Position numbers and translations under genes: made by a program. A stretch of DNA of 64,000 bases from NCBI GenBank assembly GCA_008501585.1, contig QQUN01000012.1, positions 62,001 to 126,000 of the forward strand, read 5' to 3'. Source of the DNA: Pseudomonadota bacterium (GTDB taxonomy: Bacteria; Pseudomonadota; Gammaproteobacteria; Burkholderiales; Rhodocyclaceae). Shown here in pieces: positions 1 through 9,005 of this stretch (position 1 is its first letter; each line of letters begins with the position of its first letter). Below the pieces are notes generated by a model that worked only from the letters and a program-made list of their open reading frames with translations, made no database searches and was not told where the DNA came from.

Positions 1-2057
1 TGCTCACACACAACGATGCCGCCTTCGCCGCCAAGCTGCGGGCGGTGGAGTCGGCCGAGCACAGCCTGGACTTGGCGTATTACATCTTTGCCGACGACTA
101 CACCTCGTCGCGGCTCAGCCAGGCGCTGATCGACGCCGCGGCGCGCGGCGTGCGCGTACGCCTGCTGGTCGATTATTTCAGCGCCTACAAGGCGCTGGAC
201 CGGTTCAGCTGGCTGGAGGCGCAAGGCGGCGGCAACATCGCGGTGCGCTTCTACAACCGGCCGACGGTCGAGATCCTCAAGGATGCCGCCTTCCTCACGC
301 TGGGCTGCGCCGACGTCGGCGCGACCGCGGATGCGTGCGATGCGGCCAAGCTGGCGGCGGTCAATGCCCACTTTGCGCCGGCGGCGGCGCGGGCGCCGGC
401 GGCGCATAACCGCAGCATGGCCGGCTCGGGGGTGTTTCTGTCCGGCCTGTATGGCAAGCACGCCAAGCTGATGGCCTACGCGATCACGCGCGGCCAGGCG
501 ATCGATACCGAGGCCGTGGCCGGGGCGGCCGATGGCGCCGATGGCGGCCAGGCCGACAAGCTCAAGGCCCTGGGCAAGCTCTACTTCCGGGCGCGCTATG
601 CCGGTGGCGTGGATGGCCTGGCGGCACGGCTCAAGCTGGCCTTCGTGCGCCTGGCCTTTGCCGAGCAGGTCAATCCGGTTTTCGACACGGTGAGTCGTTA
701 CCTGCCCGTGTCGCGGCAGAACGATGCGGCCGCGCAGCGCGACTGGGACTACCTGACCGAGTTCCTGCACCACAAGTTCTTGCTGGCCGACGGCCAGACC
801 CTGGTGCTGGGCGGGCGCAATGTTGCGGACGAGTACCACATGTCGCCCAGCCCGCTGGCCGACAAGTACATCTTCATGGACGCCGACCTGGCGTTGCAGC
901 TGGCCGGCCGCCCCGCCGCGCTGGCGGCCAGCTTTGAGCGCCTGTGGGCACTGGGCGAGATGGTGGCCGGGCTCGATGAAGTGCGCCAGCATGCACCGAA
1001 TGACCTGCTGATGAACTTCGACGTGCTCGACGCGGCGCAGGCGGCCTGTCAGGCCGGACGGGATGGCGCGTGTGTGGACCGCTATCTGGCCCGCCACTTC
1101 GTCCCCCTGGCCGACCGGCTGACGGCGGTGGGGCGCCAGCACCGCGCCGCGATGGCGACCTACGCCCGCGACTATCGGCCCGCGGCGGCGCCCGAACCGC
1201 TGGCGCTCGATGCCGGGGCGCGGCTCGACTACCTGGAGAACCTGCCGGTTGTCGAGGGCACGCGCGGTTACGGCGCACGGCACAACCGCGAGGCGGCGTC
1301 GGGCAAGCATATCCAGGCGGTGTGGCGCACGGCGCTGCGTGAGGTGTGCGCCGCCCCGGCAACGGCGCGGCAGCCGGTGATTGTGCACAATGCCTATCTC
1401 TTCCTGCCGGCCAGTCTGCTGCAGGACATTGCCGCCATGCTCGACGGTCGCCGCGCCTGTGCCGGCGTAGACCTGACCCTGCTGACCAATTCGCTGGCCA
1501 CCACCGACCTGAACATCGTCAACCTGCTGGCGGTATGGCAGCTCAAGGCCCTGGCCGACCATCTGGTCGATCGCGCGCCGGCCGAAGGCGCCGCGACACT
1601 GCGCTACCTGGAATACCAGCCCGGCGATGATGCGCGCCTGTCGCTGCATGCCAAGGTGATGGTGTTTGGCACCGACATGTTTGTCGGCTCGGCCAATGCG
1701 GACGTGCGCAGCCTGATGATGGACAGCAACAACGGGGTGTACATCCGGCAGGCGCCGCAATTCGTGAAACGCTATGTCGACAGCCTGGAGGCCTTGATCG
1801 CGACCCCGGGCCGGGTGGCCGACCACACCGCGCTGATCGGTCGCGATGCGGCAACGCTGGGCGGCGAAATGAACCAGCTCATCGACCAGCTCCTGGCCCG
1901 CTATGCCGGTGACGACCGCCTCGATGCCACGCAGCGGCGCGACCTGAAAGCGCGCATCCTGGCCACCACCGAGCGGGTGTATGCGCTGTCGCGGCGGATC
2001 ATGCAGGGCGATACGGCGGCGGCCGATGAGTTCAATGCCTTGTTCAAGGCCATTTGA
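1..2057 (+). CDS. Phospholipase D family protein, 5' end outside window
   Basis: The reading frame is open from the window edge (codons in phase from base 3), and the residues before the first GTG at 45 continue the fold, so the true start lies upstream. The first catalytic motif is canonical: HHKFLLAD at about 770-795 followed by GGRN. The second reads HAKVMVFG at about 1650 followed by GSAN, with Gly where Asp is usual in HxKxxxxD and a spacer one residue shorter. The family (cardiolipin synthase and other PLD-like enzymes) transfers or hydrolyses phosphatidyl groups, usually at the membrane. Two HKD modules in a chain of at least 684 residues suit a PLD-like phosphatidyltransferase, but the substrate cannot be told. 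The gene converges on the response regulator, with 12 bp between stops. Confidence 0.85.
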   Translation, partial: LTHNDAAFAAKLRAVESAEHSLDLAYYIFADDYTSSRLSQALIDAAARGVRVRLLVDYFSAYKALDRFSWLEAQGGGNIAVRFYNRPTVEILKDAAFLTLGCADVGATADACDAAKLAAVNAHFAPAAARAPAAHNRSMAGSGVFLSGLYGKHAKLMAYAITRGQAIDTEAVAGAADGADGGQADKLKALGKLYFRARYAGGVDGLAARLKLAFVRLAFAEQVNPVFDTVSRYLPVSRQNDAAAQRDWDYLTEFLHHKFLLADGQTLVLGGRNVADEYHMSPSPLADKYIFMDADLALQLAGRPAALAASFERLWALGEMVAGLDEVRQHAPNDLLMNFDVLDAAQAACQAGRDGACVDRYLARHFVPLADRLTAVGRQHRAAMATYARDYRPAAAPEPLALDAGARLDYLENLPVVEGTRGYGARHNREAASGKHIQAVWRTALREVCAAPATARQPVIVHNAYLFLPASLLQDIAAMLDGRRACAGVDLTLLTNSLATTDLNIVNLLAVWQLKALADHLVDRAPAEGAATLRYLEYQPGDDARLSLHAKVMVFGTDMFVGSANADVRSLMMDSNNGVYIRQAPQFVKRYVDSLEALIATPGRVADHTALIGRDAATLGGEMNQLIDQLLARYAGDDRLDATQRRDLKARILATTERVYALSRRIMQGDTAAADEFNALFKAI

Positions 2058-2069
2058 GGTGGGCGGCGT

Positions 2070-2447
2070 TTAGCCGGCGGCGGCCCGCCCCTTGACGCTG
2101 TCGAGTACCTGGTAGATGTGTTCCGGCTTGAACGGCTTGCGGATGAAGCCGTTGATGCCCAGACCGACCAGGGTGGCGATCTTGTCGCGGTCGGTTTCGC
2201 CGGTGAGCAGGACCACCGGCGTGTCCTTGTCGGTTTCCCGCAGTCTGGCGATGAAGCCCTCTCCGTTCATCTTGGGCATGTTCTGGTCGCAGATGACGAT
2301 GTCGACGCCGAGGGTCTGGCAGGCAAACAGGGCTTGCTCGCCGTTGTTGGCCTGGTGGACTTCGAAACCGGCGTCGCGGCCAATGGCTGCGACAAGGGTG
2401 CGGATGGAGTCCATGTCGTCGACGACGAGAAGTTTGCGTGTGGTCAT
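2070..2447 (-). CDS. CheY-like single-domain response regulator
   Basis: This is a 125-residue protein consisting only of a receiver domain. The acidic pair is in LLVVDDMDS, the phospho-acceptor Asp is in VICDQNMPKMNG, the conserved Thr is in VVLLTGE, and the conserved Lys is in FIRKPFKPEH. No output domain follows, so it probably acts by protein-protein contact as CheY does. The start at MTTRKLL is chosen because the 11 extra residues from an upstream ATG at 2480 lie outside the fold and overlap a decayed repeat. No kinase gene is adjacent, so its partner is unknown. Confidence 0.85.
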   Translation of the reverse strand: MTTRKLLVVDDMDSIRTLVAAIGRDAGFEVHQANNGEQALFACQTLGVDIVICDQNMPKMNGEGFIARLRETDKDTPVVLLTGETDRDKIATLVGLGINGFIRKPFKPEHIYQVLDSVKGRAAAG

Positions 2448-2463
2448 GGGGGGCTGCGGTCTC

Positions 2464-2558
2464 TGAACTCGTGAATGCATCTGCGGTGCGTGTCGATGGC
2501 GGCGTGGCCCGCTCGCGTCTTGCGCTCGGCCCTGCGCGCGACGATGTCTTCACACCGC
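2464..2558. repeat. Decayed, shortened copy of the 145-bp dispersed repeat
   Basis: The left end GAACTCGTGAATGCATCTGC, the middle TTGCGCTCGGCCCTG and the right end GATGTCTTCACACCG align in order with the three good copies at 5377, 21735 and 34002. About 45 internal bases are missing and the terminal inverted repeats are eroded. It fills most of the gap between the response regulator and the LysR gene. It was recognised by eye, so the boundaries are approximate. Confidence 0.6.
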
Positions 2559-2631
2559 CTCATCGGGTGAGCCATGCCGCGTCAACGGCGCGGTCCGTCC
2601 CGGCTTTAGCGGGAACATCTGGCGCGCGCCA

Positions 2632-3543
2632 TCAGCTTGGTGCGAACTGCAGCGCGGCGCGCCAGCGCGGTGTGCTCAGGTGCTTGATGAACCACTGCAG
2701 CGCCAACCCGTCATGGTCGCGACGCCACGCCAGGTGGACCGGTTCGCGTGCCGGCCCGGCTTCGGTCTGGCGGCTGACCAGCGTGCCGGCCGCGATGGCC
2801 TCGCGGGCAATGAAAGGCGGCAGGTGACCCACGCCGAGGCCGGCCGCCTGGGCGTCGAGCTTGGCGCCGAAGTCCGGCACGATGAGGACGTTCTGGCCGC
2901 TGACCAGGCCGGCGCTGCGTGCCTGCAGCGTGCGGGTGGTGTCGGCCAGGACGATGGCGCGATGTGCGCGGATGTCGCTGAGCGACAGCGGGTCCGGCAG
3001 TGCGGCCAGCGGGTGTGTCGGGGCATGGCAGAACAGCAGCTCGACATCGCCCAGCGGGCGGGACACCAGGCTCGAATCGCGCAAGGCCTCGCCGGATGCG
3101 CCGATGACCAGGTCGGCGCGTCCGCTGGTGAGGGCATCCCAGCTGCCAGCCAGGACTTCGCGGTCGAAACGCAGCCGGGTGCCGTGGCCTTGCGCATCGA
3201 ACTCGGCAATCAGCGGCAGCAGGGCGTTGAAGGGTACGAGAGCGTTGAGCGCGATGCGCAACTCCACCTCCCAGCCCGTCGCGACGCGGCGGGCGCGGCA
3301 CTCCAGTTCGTTGGCCGCGGCGAGCAGCTGGCGGCCGTCGGTCAGCAAGGTACGTCCGGCGGGGGTCAGCCTGGCGCGTCGGCCGACACGCTCGAAAACG
3401 ACGAAGCCGAGATCATCCTCCAGCCGCCGCACGGCATGCGTCAGCGCCGAGGGCACACGGTGCAGTTGCCGGGCGGCCGCGGCAAAGCTGCCGGCGCTGT
3501 CGATGGCGTCGAGCATGAGGAGCGCGTCGAATGAGATTTTCAT
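2632..3543 (-). CDS. LysR-family transcriptional regulator
   Basis: A 303-residue LysR-type regulator. The N-terminal winged helix (about residues 1-60: FDALLMLDAIDSAGSFAAAA, then a recognition helix around SALTHAVRRLEDDLG) is followed by an effector-binding domain. The ATG at 3543 is preferred over a TTG two codons upstream. The gene is divergent from the flavodoxin-like reductase at 3698, the usual layout for a LysR regulator and its target. A perfect inverted repeat starts 15 bp upstream of its start codon, consistent with autoregulation and control of the neighbour. The inducer is unknown; quinones or redox stress would fit the target, which is inference. Confidence 0.9.
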   Translation of the reverse strand: MKISFDALLMLDAIDSAGSFAAAARQLHRVPSALTHAVRRLEDDLGFVVFERVGRRARLTPAGRTLLTDGRQLLAAANELECRARRVATGWEVELRIALNALVPFNALLPLIAEFDAQGHGTRLRFDREVLAGSWDALTSGRADLVIGASGEALRDSSLVSRPLGDVELLFCHAPTHPLAALPDPLSLSDIRAHRAIVLADTTRTLQARSAGLVSGQNVLIVPDFGAKLDAQAAGLGVGHLPPFIAREAIAAGTLVSRQTEAGPAREPVHLAWRRDHDGLALQWFIKHLSTPRWRAALQFAPS

Positions 3544-3558
3544 GTTCAATTTACGTCA

Positions 3559-3578
3559 ACAAATTGATCAAAATTTGT
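3559..3578. promoter_or_regulatory. Candidate LysR operator
   Basis: ACAAATT-GATCAA-AATTTGT is a perfect 7-bp inverted repeat with a 6-bp centre, in the 154-bp gap between the divergent LysR and flavodoxin genes. It is AT-rich against a GC-rich background and contains the T-N11-A arrangement typical of LysR boxes. The assignment rests on position and symmetry only. Confidence 0.55.
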
Positions 3579-3697
3579 CGGTTTTTCTTGTTTCCGTCTT
3601 TGCTGATAATGCATTCACGGTGAAGTAAATTCAATGCAGATCGGCGCAGCCTGGTCATCGGGCCGGTGTGCGGTCCGCACCAAAAGGAGAAATCGTC

Positions 3698-4258
3698 ATG
3701 AAGAAAATCGCCATCGTGTATCACAGTGGTTACGGTCATACCGCCCGGCAGGCCGAACATGTGGCCAAGGGCGCCGCGTCGGTTGATGGGGTGCAGGTCC
3801 AGCAGATCGGCGCCGATGCGGTCGACGCCCACTGGGATGATCTCGCCGCGGCGGACGCCATCATCTTCGGTGCGCCGACCTACATGGGCAGCGTGTCGGC
3901 ACCGTTCAAGGCGTTCATGGATGCCAGCTCGAAAGTGTGGTTCGGTCAGGGCTGGAAGGACAAGCTGGCGGCCGGCTTCACCAACTCCGCGTCGCAATCC
4001 GGGGACAAGCTCAACGCGCTGGTGCAATTGTCGGTATTTGCTGCCCAGCACAGCATGACCTGGGTGAACCTCGGCCTGATGCCCGGCAACAACAGCAGCA
4101 AGGGGTCGGTCGAGGATCTGAACCGCCTGGGCGGTCAGCTGGGTGCGATGGCACAGTCCAATGCCGATGAAGGCGCCGAGGCCATGCAGCTCTCGGACCT
4201 GCGCACCGCCGAACACCTTGGCGCGCGCGTGGCGCAGATGGCGTTGCGCCTGGCGTGA
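3698..4258 (+). CDS. Flavodoxin-like NAD(P)H:quinone oxidoreductase (WrbA-type)
   Basis: A 186-residue flavodoxin-fold protein. The FMN phosphate loop is YHSGYGHTARQA near the N-terminus, followed by the isoalloxazine-contacting region FGAPTYMGSVSAPFK. Proteins of this family (WrbA and relatives) reduce quinones by two electrons and limit redox cycling. The start is set by a strong ribosome binding site, AAAAGGAG, 8 nt before ATG; an in-frame start 30 bp upstream lacks one. The gene is divergent from a LysR regulator and ends 40 bp before a strong terminator. A GATAAT at 3605-3610 may be the -10 box, but no good -35 is visible. Confidence 0.85.
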   Translation: MKKIAIVYHSGYGHTARQAEHVAKGAASVDGVQVQQIGADAVDAHWDDLAAADAIIFGAPTYMGSVSAPFKAFMDASSKVWFGQGWKDKLAAGFTNSASQSGDKLNALVQLSVFAAQHSMTWVNLGLMPGNNSSKGSVEDLNRLGGQLGAMAQSNADEGAEAMQLSDLRTAEHLGARVAQMALRLA

Positions 4259-4297
4259 CCGGTGGCCGGTGTCACCGTGATGCGTACTGCCGATGAA

Positions 4298-4332
4298 TAA
4301 AAAACCGCCGGTCGCGGACCGGCGGTTTTTTT
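4298..4332. terminator. Bidirectional rho-independent terminator
   Basis: ACCGCCGGTC and GACCGGCGGT pair around a 3-base loop. A-tracts precede and T-tracts follow the stem, so it can end transcription of both the flavodoxin-like gene (+) and the converging PEP-CTERM gene (-). Confidence 0.9.
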
Positions 4333-4349
4333 GACTGGACGGCTGAGGA

Positions 4350-5165
4350 TCAGCGGCGGCGGCGGAGGAATACTCCGGCCATCGCGATACCCAGCAGCGC
4401 CAGCGTGCCGGGCTCCGGAATCTGGTTGGGATCGCCGGGCTCGGTGATGCTGCCGCCCGCGGCGCCGATGATCACGGCCACACCATCCGGCCCCGAGTTG
4501 TCGGCGTCATCGACCGCCAGCACTGGGATGGAGCCGGTACCCGTGAAGTAGTTGTGCCACGGACCGGCGCTCAGGTCCGAATTGGTCAGGCCCGGGAAGG
4601 CGGCGTTGCCGGCGGCGGTCAGTTCCAGACCCGTGCTCGAACTGCCGACAACGTTGACCGACGGCAGCAGGGCGGAAAGCCACTGGTAGCCGTTGGCCTG
4701 GCTGAACAGGCCGCCGCCCGCGCCGAGGAAGCTGTCGATGTCGGTAGCGTAGGCGGTGAACTGGCTTCCGCTCACCCCGCCACCGACGTTGTTGCCGGAG
4801 TCCATCATCAGGATGCTGGTGGTGCCCAGGCCGGTGGCAAAGAAATTGGCGAAATCGCCCGTGGAAATCACGGAAACCGTCCAGCCGCTGGTCGCCAGGG
4901 ACGATTTGTTGAACGCCGACAGCGCGGCCGTTTGTGCAGAACCGGTACTGCCCAGGATGGCGACGTTCTTGCTGGTGTTCGTCAGCGACGGTGCCTGCGC
5001 CAGATTCTCGAGCGCGCGCTGCATGAACAGCCAGCCGTCGACGTTCGTCGTCGCCGTGGCGGAGCCATGGTCGTCGGCGTCGGTGCCGGCGAGGATGTAC
5101 GGTCCGGCAAAAGCGCTGGATACGGCGCCGATGCTCAGTGCCACGGTTGTCAGTAGTTTCTTCAT
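4350..5165 (-). CDS. PEP-CTERM sorting domain protein
   Basis: A 271-residue exported protein. It begins with a signal peptide (MKKLLTTVALSIGAVSSAFA) and ends with a textbook PEP-CTERM tail: IPEPGTLALLGIAMAG, then FLRRRR. In this family an exosortase recognises the PEP motif and processes the protein at the inner membrane for export to the surface or exopolysaccharide matrix. The middle is rich in Gly, Ser, Thr and Asn with no enzymatic motif that I recognise. The start is fixed by AGGGAG 8 nt upstream of ATG; the frame extends to 5378 but the signal peptide decides. No exosortase gene lies in the window. Confidence 0.9.
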   Translation of the reverse strand: MKKLLTTVALSIGAVSSAFAGPYILAGTDADDHGSATATTNVDGWLFMQRALENLAQAPSLTNTSKNVAILGSTGSAQTAALSAFNKSSLATSGWTVSVISTGDFANFFATGLGTTSILMMDSGNNVGGGVSGSQFTAYATDIDSFLGAGGGLFSQANGYQWLSALLPSVNVVGSSSTGLELTAAGNAAFPGLTNSDLSAGPWHNYFTGTGSIPVLAVDDADNSGPDGVAVIIGAAGGSITEPGDPNQIPEPGTLALLGIAMAGVFLRRRR

Positions 5166-5256
5166 CGTTGATCTCCCTGTCGTGATTCGGGCTCGGTTGC
5201 GAGGAGGCCCTGGATTGGGGGGAATGGCCTCACGACTGCGATCAAGCAAGACATGT

Positions 5257-5272
5257 ACCTGAGTTTTCAGGT
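5257..5272. promoter_or_regulatory. Perfect short palindrome upstream of PEP-CTERM gene
   Basis: ACCTGA-GTTT-TCAGGT is a perfect inverted repeat about 90 bp upstream of the PEP-CTERM start codon. It could be a regulator half-site pair or a leader hairpin. No sigma-54 type GG-N10-GC promoter was found nearby. The function is a guess. Confidence 0.35.
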
Positions 5273-5376
5273 GATTGATTTTAAAGAAGATGCCCCGATA
5301 TTCCGGACGGGGAGGCGGCGAGTTGTAAAGAATGTTGACAGCTTGGCAAGGCGCGGCAGGGCGCCCGCGGCGCCTC

Positions 5377-5533
5377 AAAACTTGTGAATAAATCGACTGC
5401 GCGTGCCGATGGCTGCGTTGCTCACTCGCTCACGCCGCGCCTATCCATTTGATATGTCTCGTCGTTCACTCGCGCAGTTGCCAAATGCGGCCTTGCACTC
5501 GGCCCTGCTCGCTACGATTTCTTAACAAGTTCT
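5377..5533. repeat. Dispersed inverted-repeat element, copy A
   Basis: A 157-bp element. The left end AAAACTTGTGAATAAATC and the right end GATTTCTTAACAAGTTCT are inverted repeats (15 of 18 positions). The internal sequence matches copies B (21735) and C (34002), except for a ~12-bp insertion around CAGTTGCCAAATGC. The last base overlaps the TGA stop of srkA, which reads into it from the right. It has no coding capacity beyond short frames imposed by the DNA repeat. Confidence 0.9.
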
Positions 5534-6515
5534 CAACTGCCCGCCATCAGCGGTGGTTCGTCCATCAGCGCGATCTGCTCGCGCAGGGCGAGGATGTGGT
5601 CCTGCCAGTAGCGGGGGCTGTCGAACCAGCTGAAGGCGTGCGGGAAGGCGGGGTCGTGCCAGCGCTGGGCGATCCAGGCGGCGTAGTGGATCAGGCGCAG
5701 GGTGCGCAGGGCCTCGGCGAGATGGCGTTCGGCGGGGTTGAAGTCGTGGAACTGGCGGTAGCCTTCGAGCACCACGTCGAACTGCCGGCGCTGCTGGTCG
5801 GGTTCGCCGGACAACAGCATCCACAGGTCTTGCATGGCGGGGCCGCTGCGGGCGTCGTCGAAGTCGACGAAGTGCGGGCCGTCGGGTGTCCACAGCACGT
5901 TGCCGCCATGGCAGTCGCCGTGCAGGCGGACTTGCGCGACCGGACCGGCGCGGTCGAAACAGCGCTGCACCCCGTCAAGCGCAAGATCGACCACGCTGCG
6001 CCAGCTGGTTTCCAGTTCCATCGGCAGATAGGGCGTGGCGAGCACGGCGTCGCGCGCGTCGATGCCGTAGGTCTGAACATTGATGGCCGGGCGATGTGCG
6101 AAGGGGCGCTGGGCGCCGACGGCGTGGATGCGCGCCATGAAGCGGCCCATCCAGCGCAGCACGTCTTCGTTTTCCAGCTCCGGGGCGCGGCCGCCGCGGC
6201 GGGGGAAGATGGCGATGCGGTAGCCGCCGGCGGTGTTCAGCGTGTGGCCGTTGAGGGCTCGCGGTGCGACGACCGGGATTTCGCGTTCGGCCAGTTCGGC
6301 GAGAAAGGCATGCTCCTCGCCGATGGCCGCATCCGTCCAGCGATCGGGGCGGTAGAACTTGGCGATGACCGGCGGCGCGTCGTGAATGCCGACCTGGAAC
6401 ACGCGGTTCTCGTAGCTGTTGAGCGCCAGCACGCTGCCATCGCAGTCGAGCCCGAGCGCTTCGAGACTGTCGAGGAGGTGCTCGGGGGTGAGGGCGGCAA
6501 AGGGGGCGTCGGTGC

Positions 6516-6519
<4 letters not shown>
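5533..6519 (-). CDS. srkA: Stress response kinase SrkA (YihE/RdoA family)
   Basis: A 328-residue protein of the choline-kinase-like Ser/Thr kinase fold, the usual SrkA length. Visible features are the N-terminal SYENRVFQVG, the catalytic loop HGDCHGGNVLW with the Asp base, and the metal-binding FVDFDDARSGP. In E. coli SrkA is a cytoplasmic protein kinase that counters stress-induced death, acting downstream of Cpx. Its start overlaps the terC stop by 4 bp (ATGA), so the two are probably co-translated. Its stop codon lies at the boundary of repeat copy A, but the protein is full length, so the element landed beside the natural end. Confidence 0.9.
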
Positions 6520-7286
<767 letters not shown>

Positions 7287-7386
7287 GGTGTCCTCGATGA
7301 CGGCGTCGCCGGCCCCTGCCGGTGACGACGCGCCATGATAGCAAGGCCGGCATCGCCCCAGCGCCGGCCGCGCTACACTGCGATCC

Positions 7387-8190
7387 ATGAATGATTTGAA
7401 CGACTCCGAGCTGTTGTTCAGCGGCCAGATGGTGGCCGCGCTGCGCCGCGCCCGCCATGTGGTGGTGTTGACTGGCGCGGGCGTGTCGGCCGAAAGCGGC
7501 GTACCCACCTTCCGCGATGCCCAGACCGGCCTGTGGGCGCGCTACGACGCCACCGCCCTGGCCACGCCCGAGGCCTTCCGGGCCGACCCGGCACTGGTCT
7601 GGGGCTGGTACGAGTGGCGCCGCGCGGCGGTGATGCGCGCGGCACCCAACCCGGCGCACGTGGCCATTGCGGCGCTGGCCCGGCAGGTGCCGGCGCTGAC
7701 TGTGATCACCCAGAATGTGGACGACCTGCACGAGCGTGCCGGCAGCACCGGGGTGATTCACCTGCATGGCCGCCTGATGCAGCCACGCTGCTTTCAGTGC
7801 GGTACGCCATGGCGCTATCCCGCCGGCGCACCGGACGAACCCGAGGGCGGCCGTCGTGTGACGCCGCCGGACTGCCCGCGCTGCGCCGGGCCGATCCGCC
7901 CCGGCGTGGTGTGGTTTGGCGAAGGCCTGCCGGCCGACGCATGGCAGGCCGCGCTGGCTGCGGCCGCCGGTTGCGACCTGATGCTGGCGATTGGCACCTC
8001 GGCGCTGGTGTATCCGGCGGCGGAGTTGCCCCAGGTCGCGGTGAATACTGGCGCCACGCTGGTCCAGATCAATCCGCAGGCGACCAGCCTCGACGGCATC
8101 GCCCACTGGAACCTGCCGGGCGCCGCCGGCATGACGCTGCCCGCCCTGCTGCAGGCGGCCTTTGCCACGGGCATGAACGAAACGGCCTGA
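7387..8190 (+). CDS. cobB: Sir2 family NAD-dependent protein deacylase
   Basis: A 267-residue sirtuin. The NAD-binding motifs are GAGVSAESGVPTFRD and TQNVDDLHERAG, the catalytic His is in HLHGRL, and four zinc cysteines occur as C-x2-C and C-x2-C (RCFQCG, DCPRCA). The C-terminal NAD contacts are GTSALVYPA. WYEWRR supplies the Tyr-x-x-Arg pair that marks class III sirtuins, so desuccinylase or demalonylase activity is predicted besides deacetylation. No Shine-Dalgarno sequence precedes the ATG. TACACT sits only 7 bp upstream, so a leaderless or near-leaderless mRNA is possible. bdhA follows 38 bp downstream on the same strand. Confidence 0.9.
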   Translation: MNDLNDSELLFSGQMVAALRRARHVVVLTGAGVSAESGVPTFRDAQTGLWARYDATALATPEAFRADPALVWGWYEWRRAAVMRAAPNPAHVAIAALARQVPALTVITQNVDDLHERAGSTGVIHLHGRLMQPRCFQCGTPWRYPAGAPDEPEGGRRVTPPDCPRCAGPIRPGVVWFGEGLPADAWQAALAAAAGCDLMLAIGTSALVYPAAELPQVAVNTGATLVQINPQATSLDGIAHWNLPGAAGMTLPALLQAAFATGMNETA

Positions 8191-8228
8191 CCCGGCCATG
8201 ATGACACCTTGATTCGACAGGAGATCCC

Positions 8229-9002
8229 ATGCAACTGAACGACAAAGTCAGCCTCATCACCGGCGCGGCCGGCGGCATCGGCCTGGGTATTGCACGGCGT
8301 TTCATTGCCGCGGGCAGCAAAGTGGCGATTGCCGACATCAACATGGCGGCCGCCCGCCAGGTGGTGACCGAACTGGGCGAAGACCGCGCCATGGCGGTGG
8401 CCATGGACGTCACCGACGAGGCCGCCGTCAATGCCGGCGTGCAGGCGGTGGTCGATCGCTGGGGCACGGTCGATGTGCTGGTCTCCAATGCCGGCGTGCA
8501 GATCGTGCACCCGGTGGAGGAATTCCCCTTCGCGGCCTGGAAGAAAATGCTCGCCATCCACCTCGATGGCGCCTTCCTCACCACCCGCGCCGTGCTGCCG
8601 CACATGTATGCGCAGGGCAGCGGCAGCGTGTTGCTGATGGGCTCGGTGCACTCCAAGCTCGCCTCGCCGCTCAAGTCCGCCTACGTGACCGCCAAGCATG
8701 GCCTGATGGGGCTGGCGCGCGTGATCGCCAGGGAGGGCGGGCCCAAGGGCGTGCGCGCCAATGTGATCTGCCCGGGCTTCGTGCGTACGCCGCTGGTGGA
8801 TAAGCAGATTCCCGAGCAGGCCAGAACGCTGGGTATCTCCGAAGAGGAGGTGGTCAACAACATCATGCTCGGCGGGACGGTGACCAAGGAATTCACCACC
8901 ATCGAGGATGTGGCCGAGGTGGCGCTGATGTTCGCCGCCTTCCCGAGCAATGCCCTGACCGGCCAGTCGCTGATCGTCAGCCACGGCTGGCACATGGAGT
9001 AA
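8229..9002 (+). CDS. bdhA: 3-hydroxybutyrate dehydrogenase
   Basis: A 257-residue classical short-chain dehydrogenase. The nucleotide-binding motif is [12 protein letters not shown], the NAG motif is SNAGVQ, the active-site Ser is in GSVHS, and YVTAKHG carries the catalytic Tyr and Lys. The substrate loop [18 protein letters not shown] and the end SHGWHME are characteristic of D-3-hydroxybutyrate dehydrogenase, which oxidises 3-hydroxybutyrate to acetoacetate with NAD in polyhydroxybutyrate use. The ribosome site AGGAGA is well placed. The next gene, a patatin-like hydrolase, begins 3 bp after the stop, so the two are translationally coupled and probably act in one pathway. Confidence 0.93.
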   Translation: MQLNDKVSLITGAAGGIGLGIARRFIAAGSKVAIADINMAAARQVVTELGEDRAMAVAMDVTDEAAVNAGVQAVVDRWGTVDVLVSNAGVQIVHPVEEFPFAAWKKMLAIHLDGAFLTTRAVLPHMYAQGSGSVLLMGSVHSKLASPLKSAYVTAKHGLMGLARVIAREGGPKGVRANVICPGFVRTPLVDKQIPEQARTLGISEEEVVNNIMLGGTVTKEFTTIEDVAEVALMFAAFPSNALTGQSLIVSHGWHME

Positions 9003-9005
9003 GCC

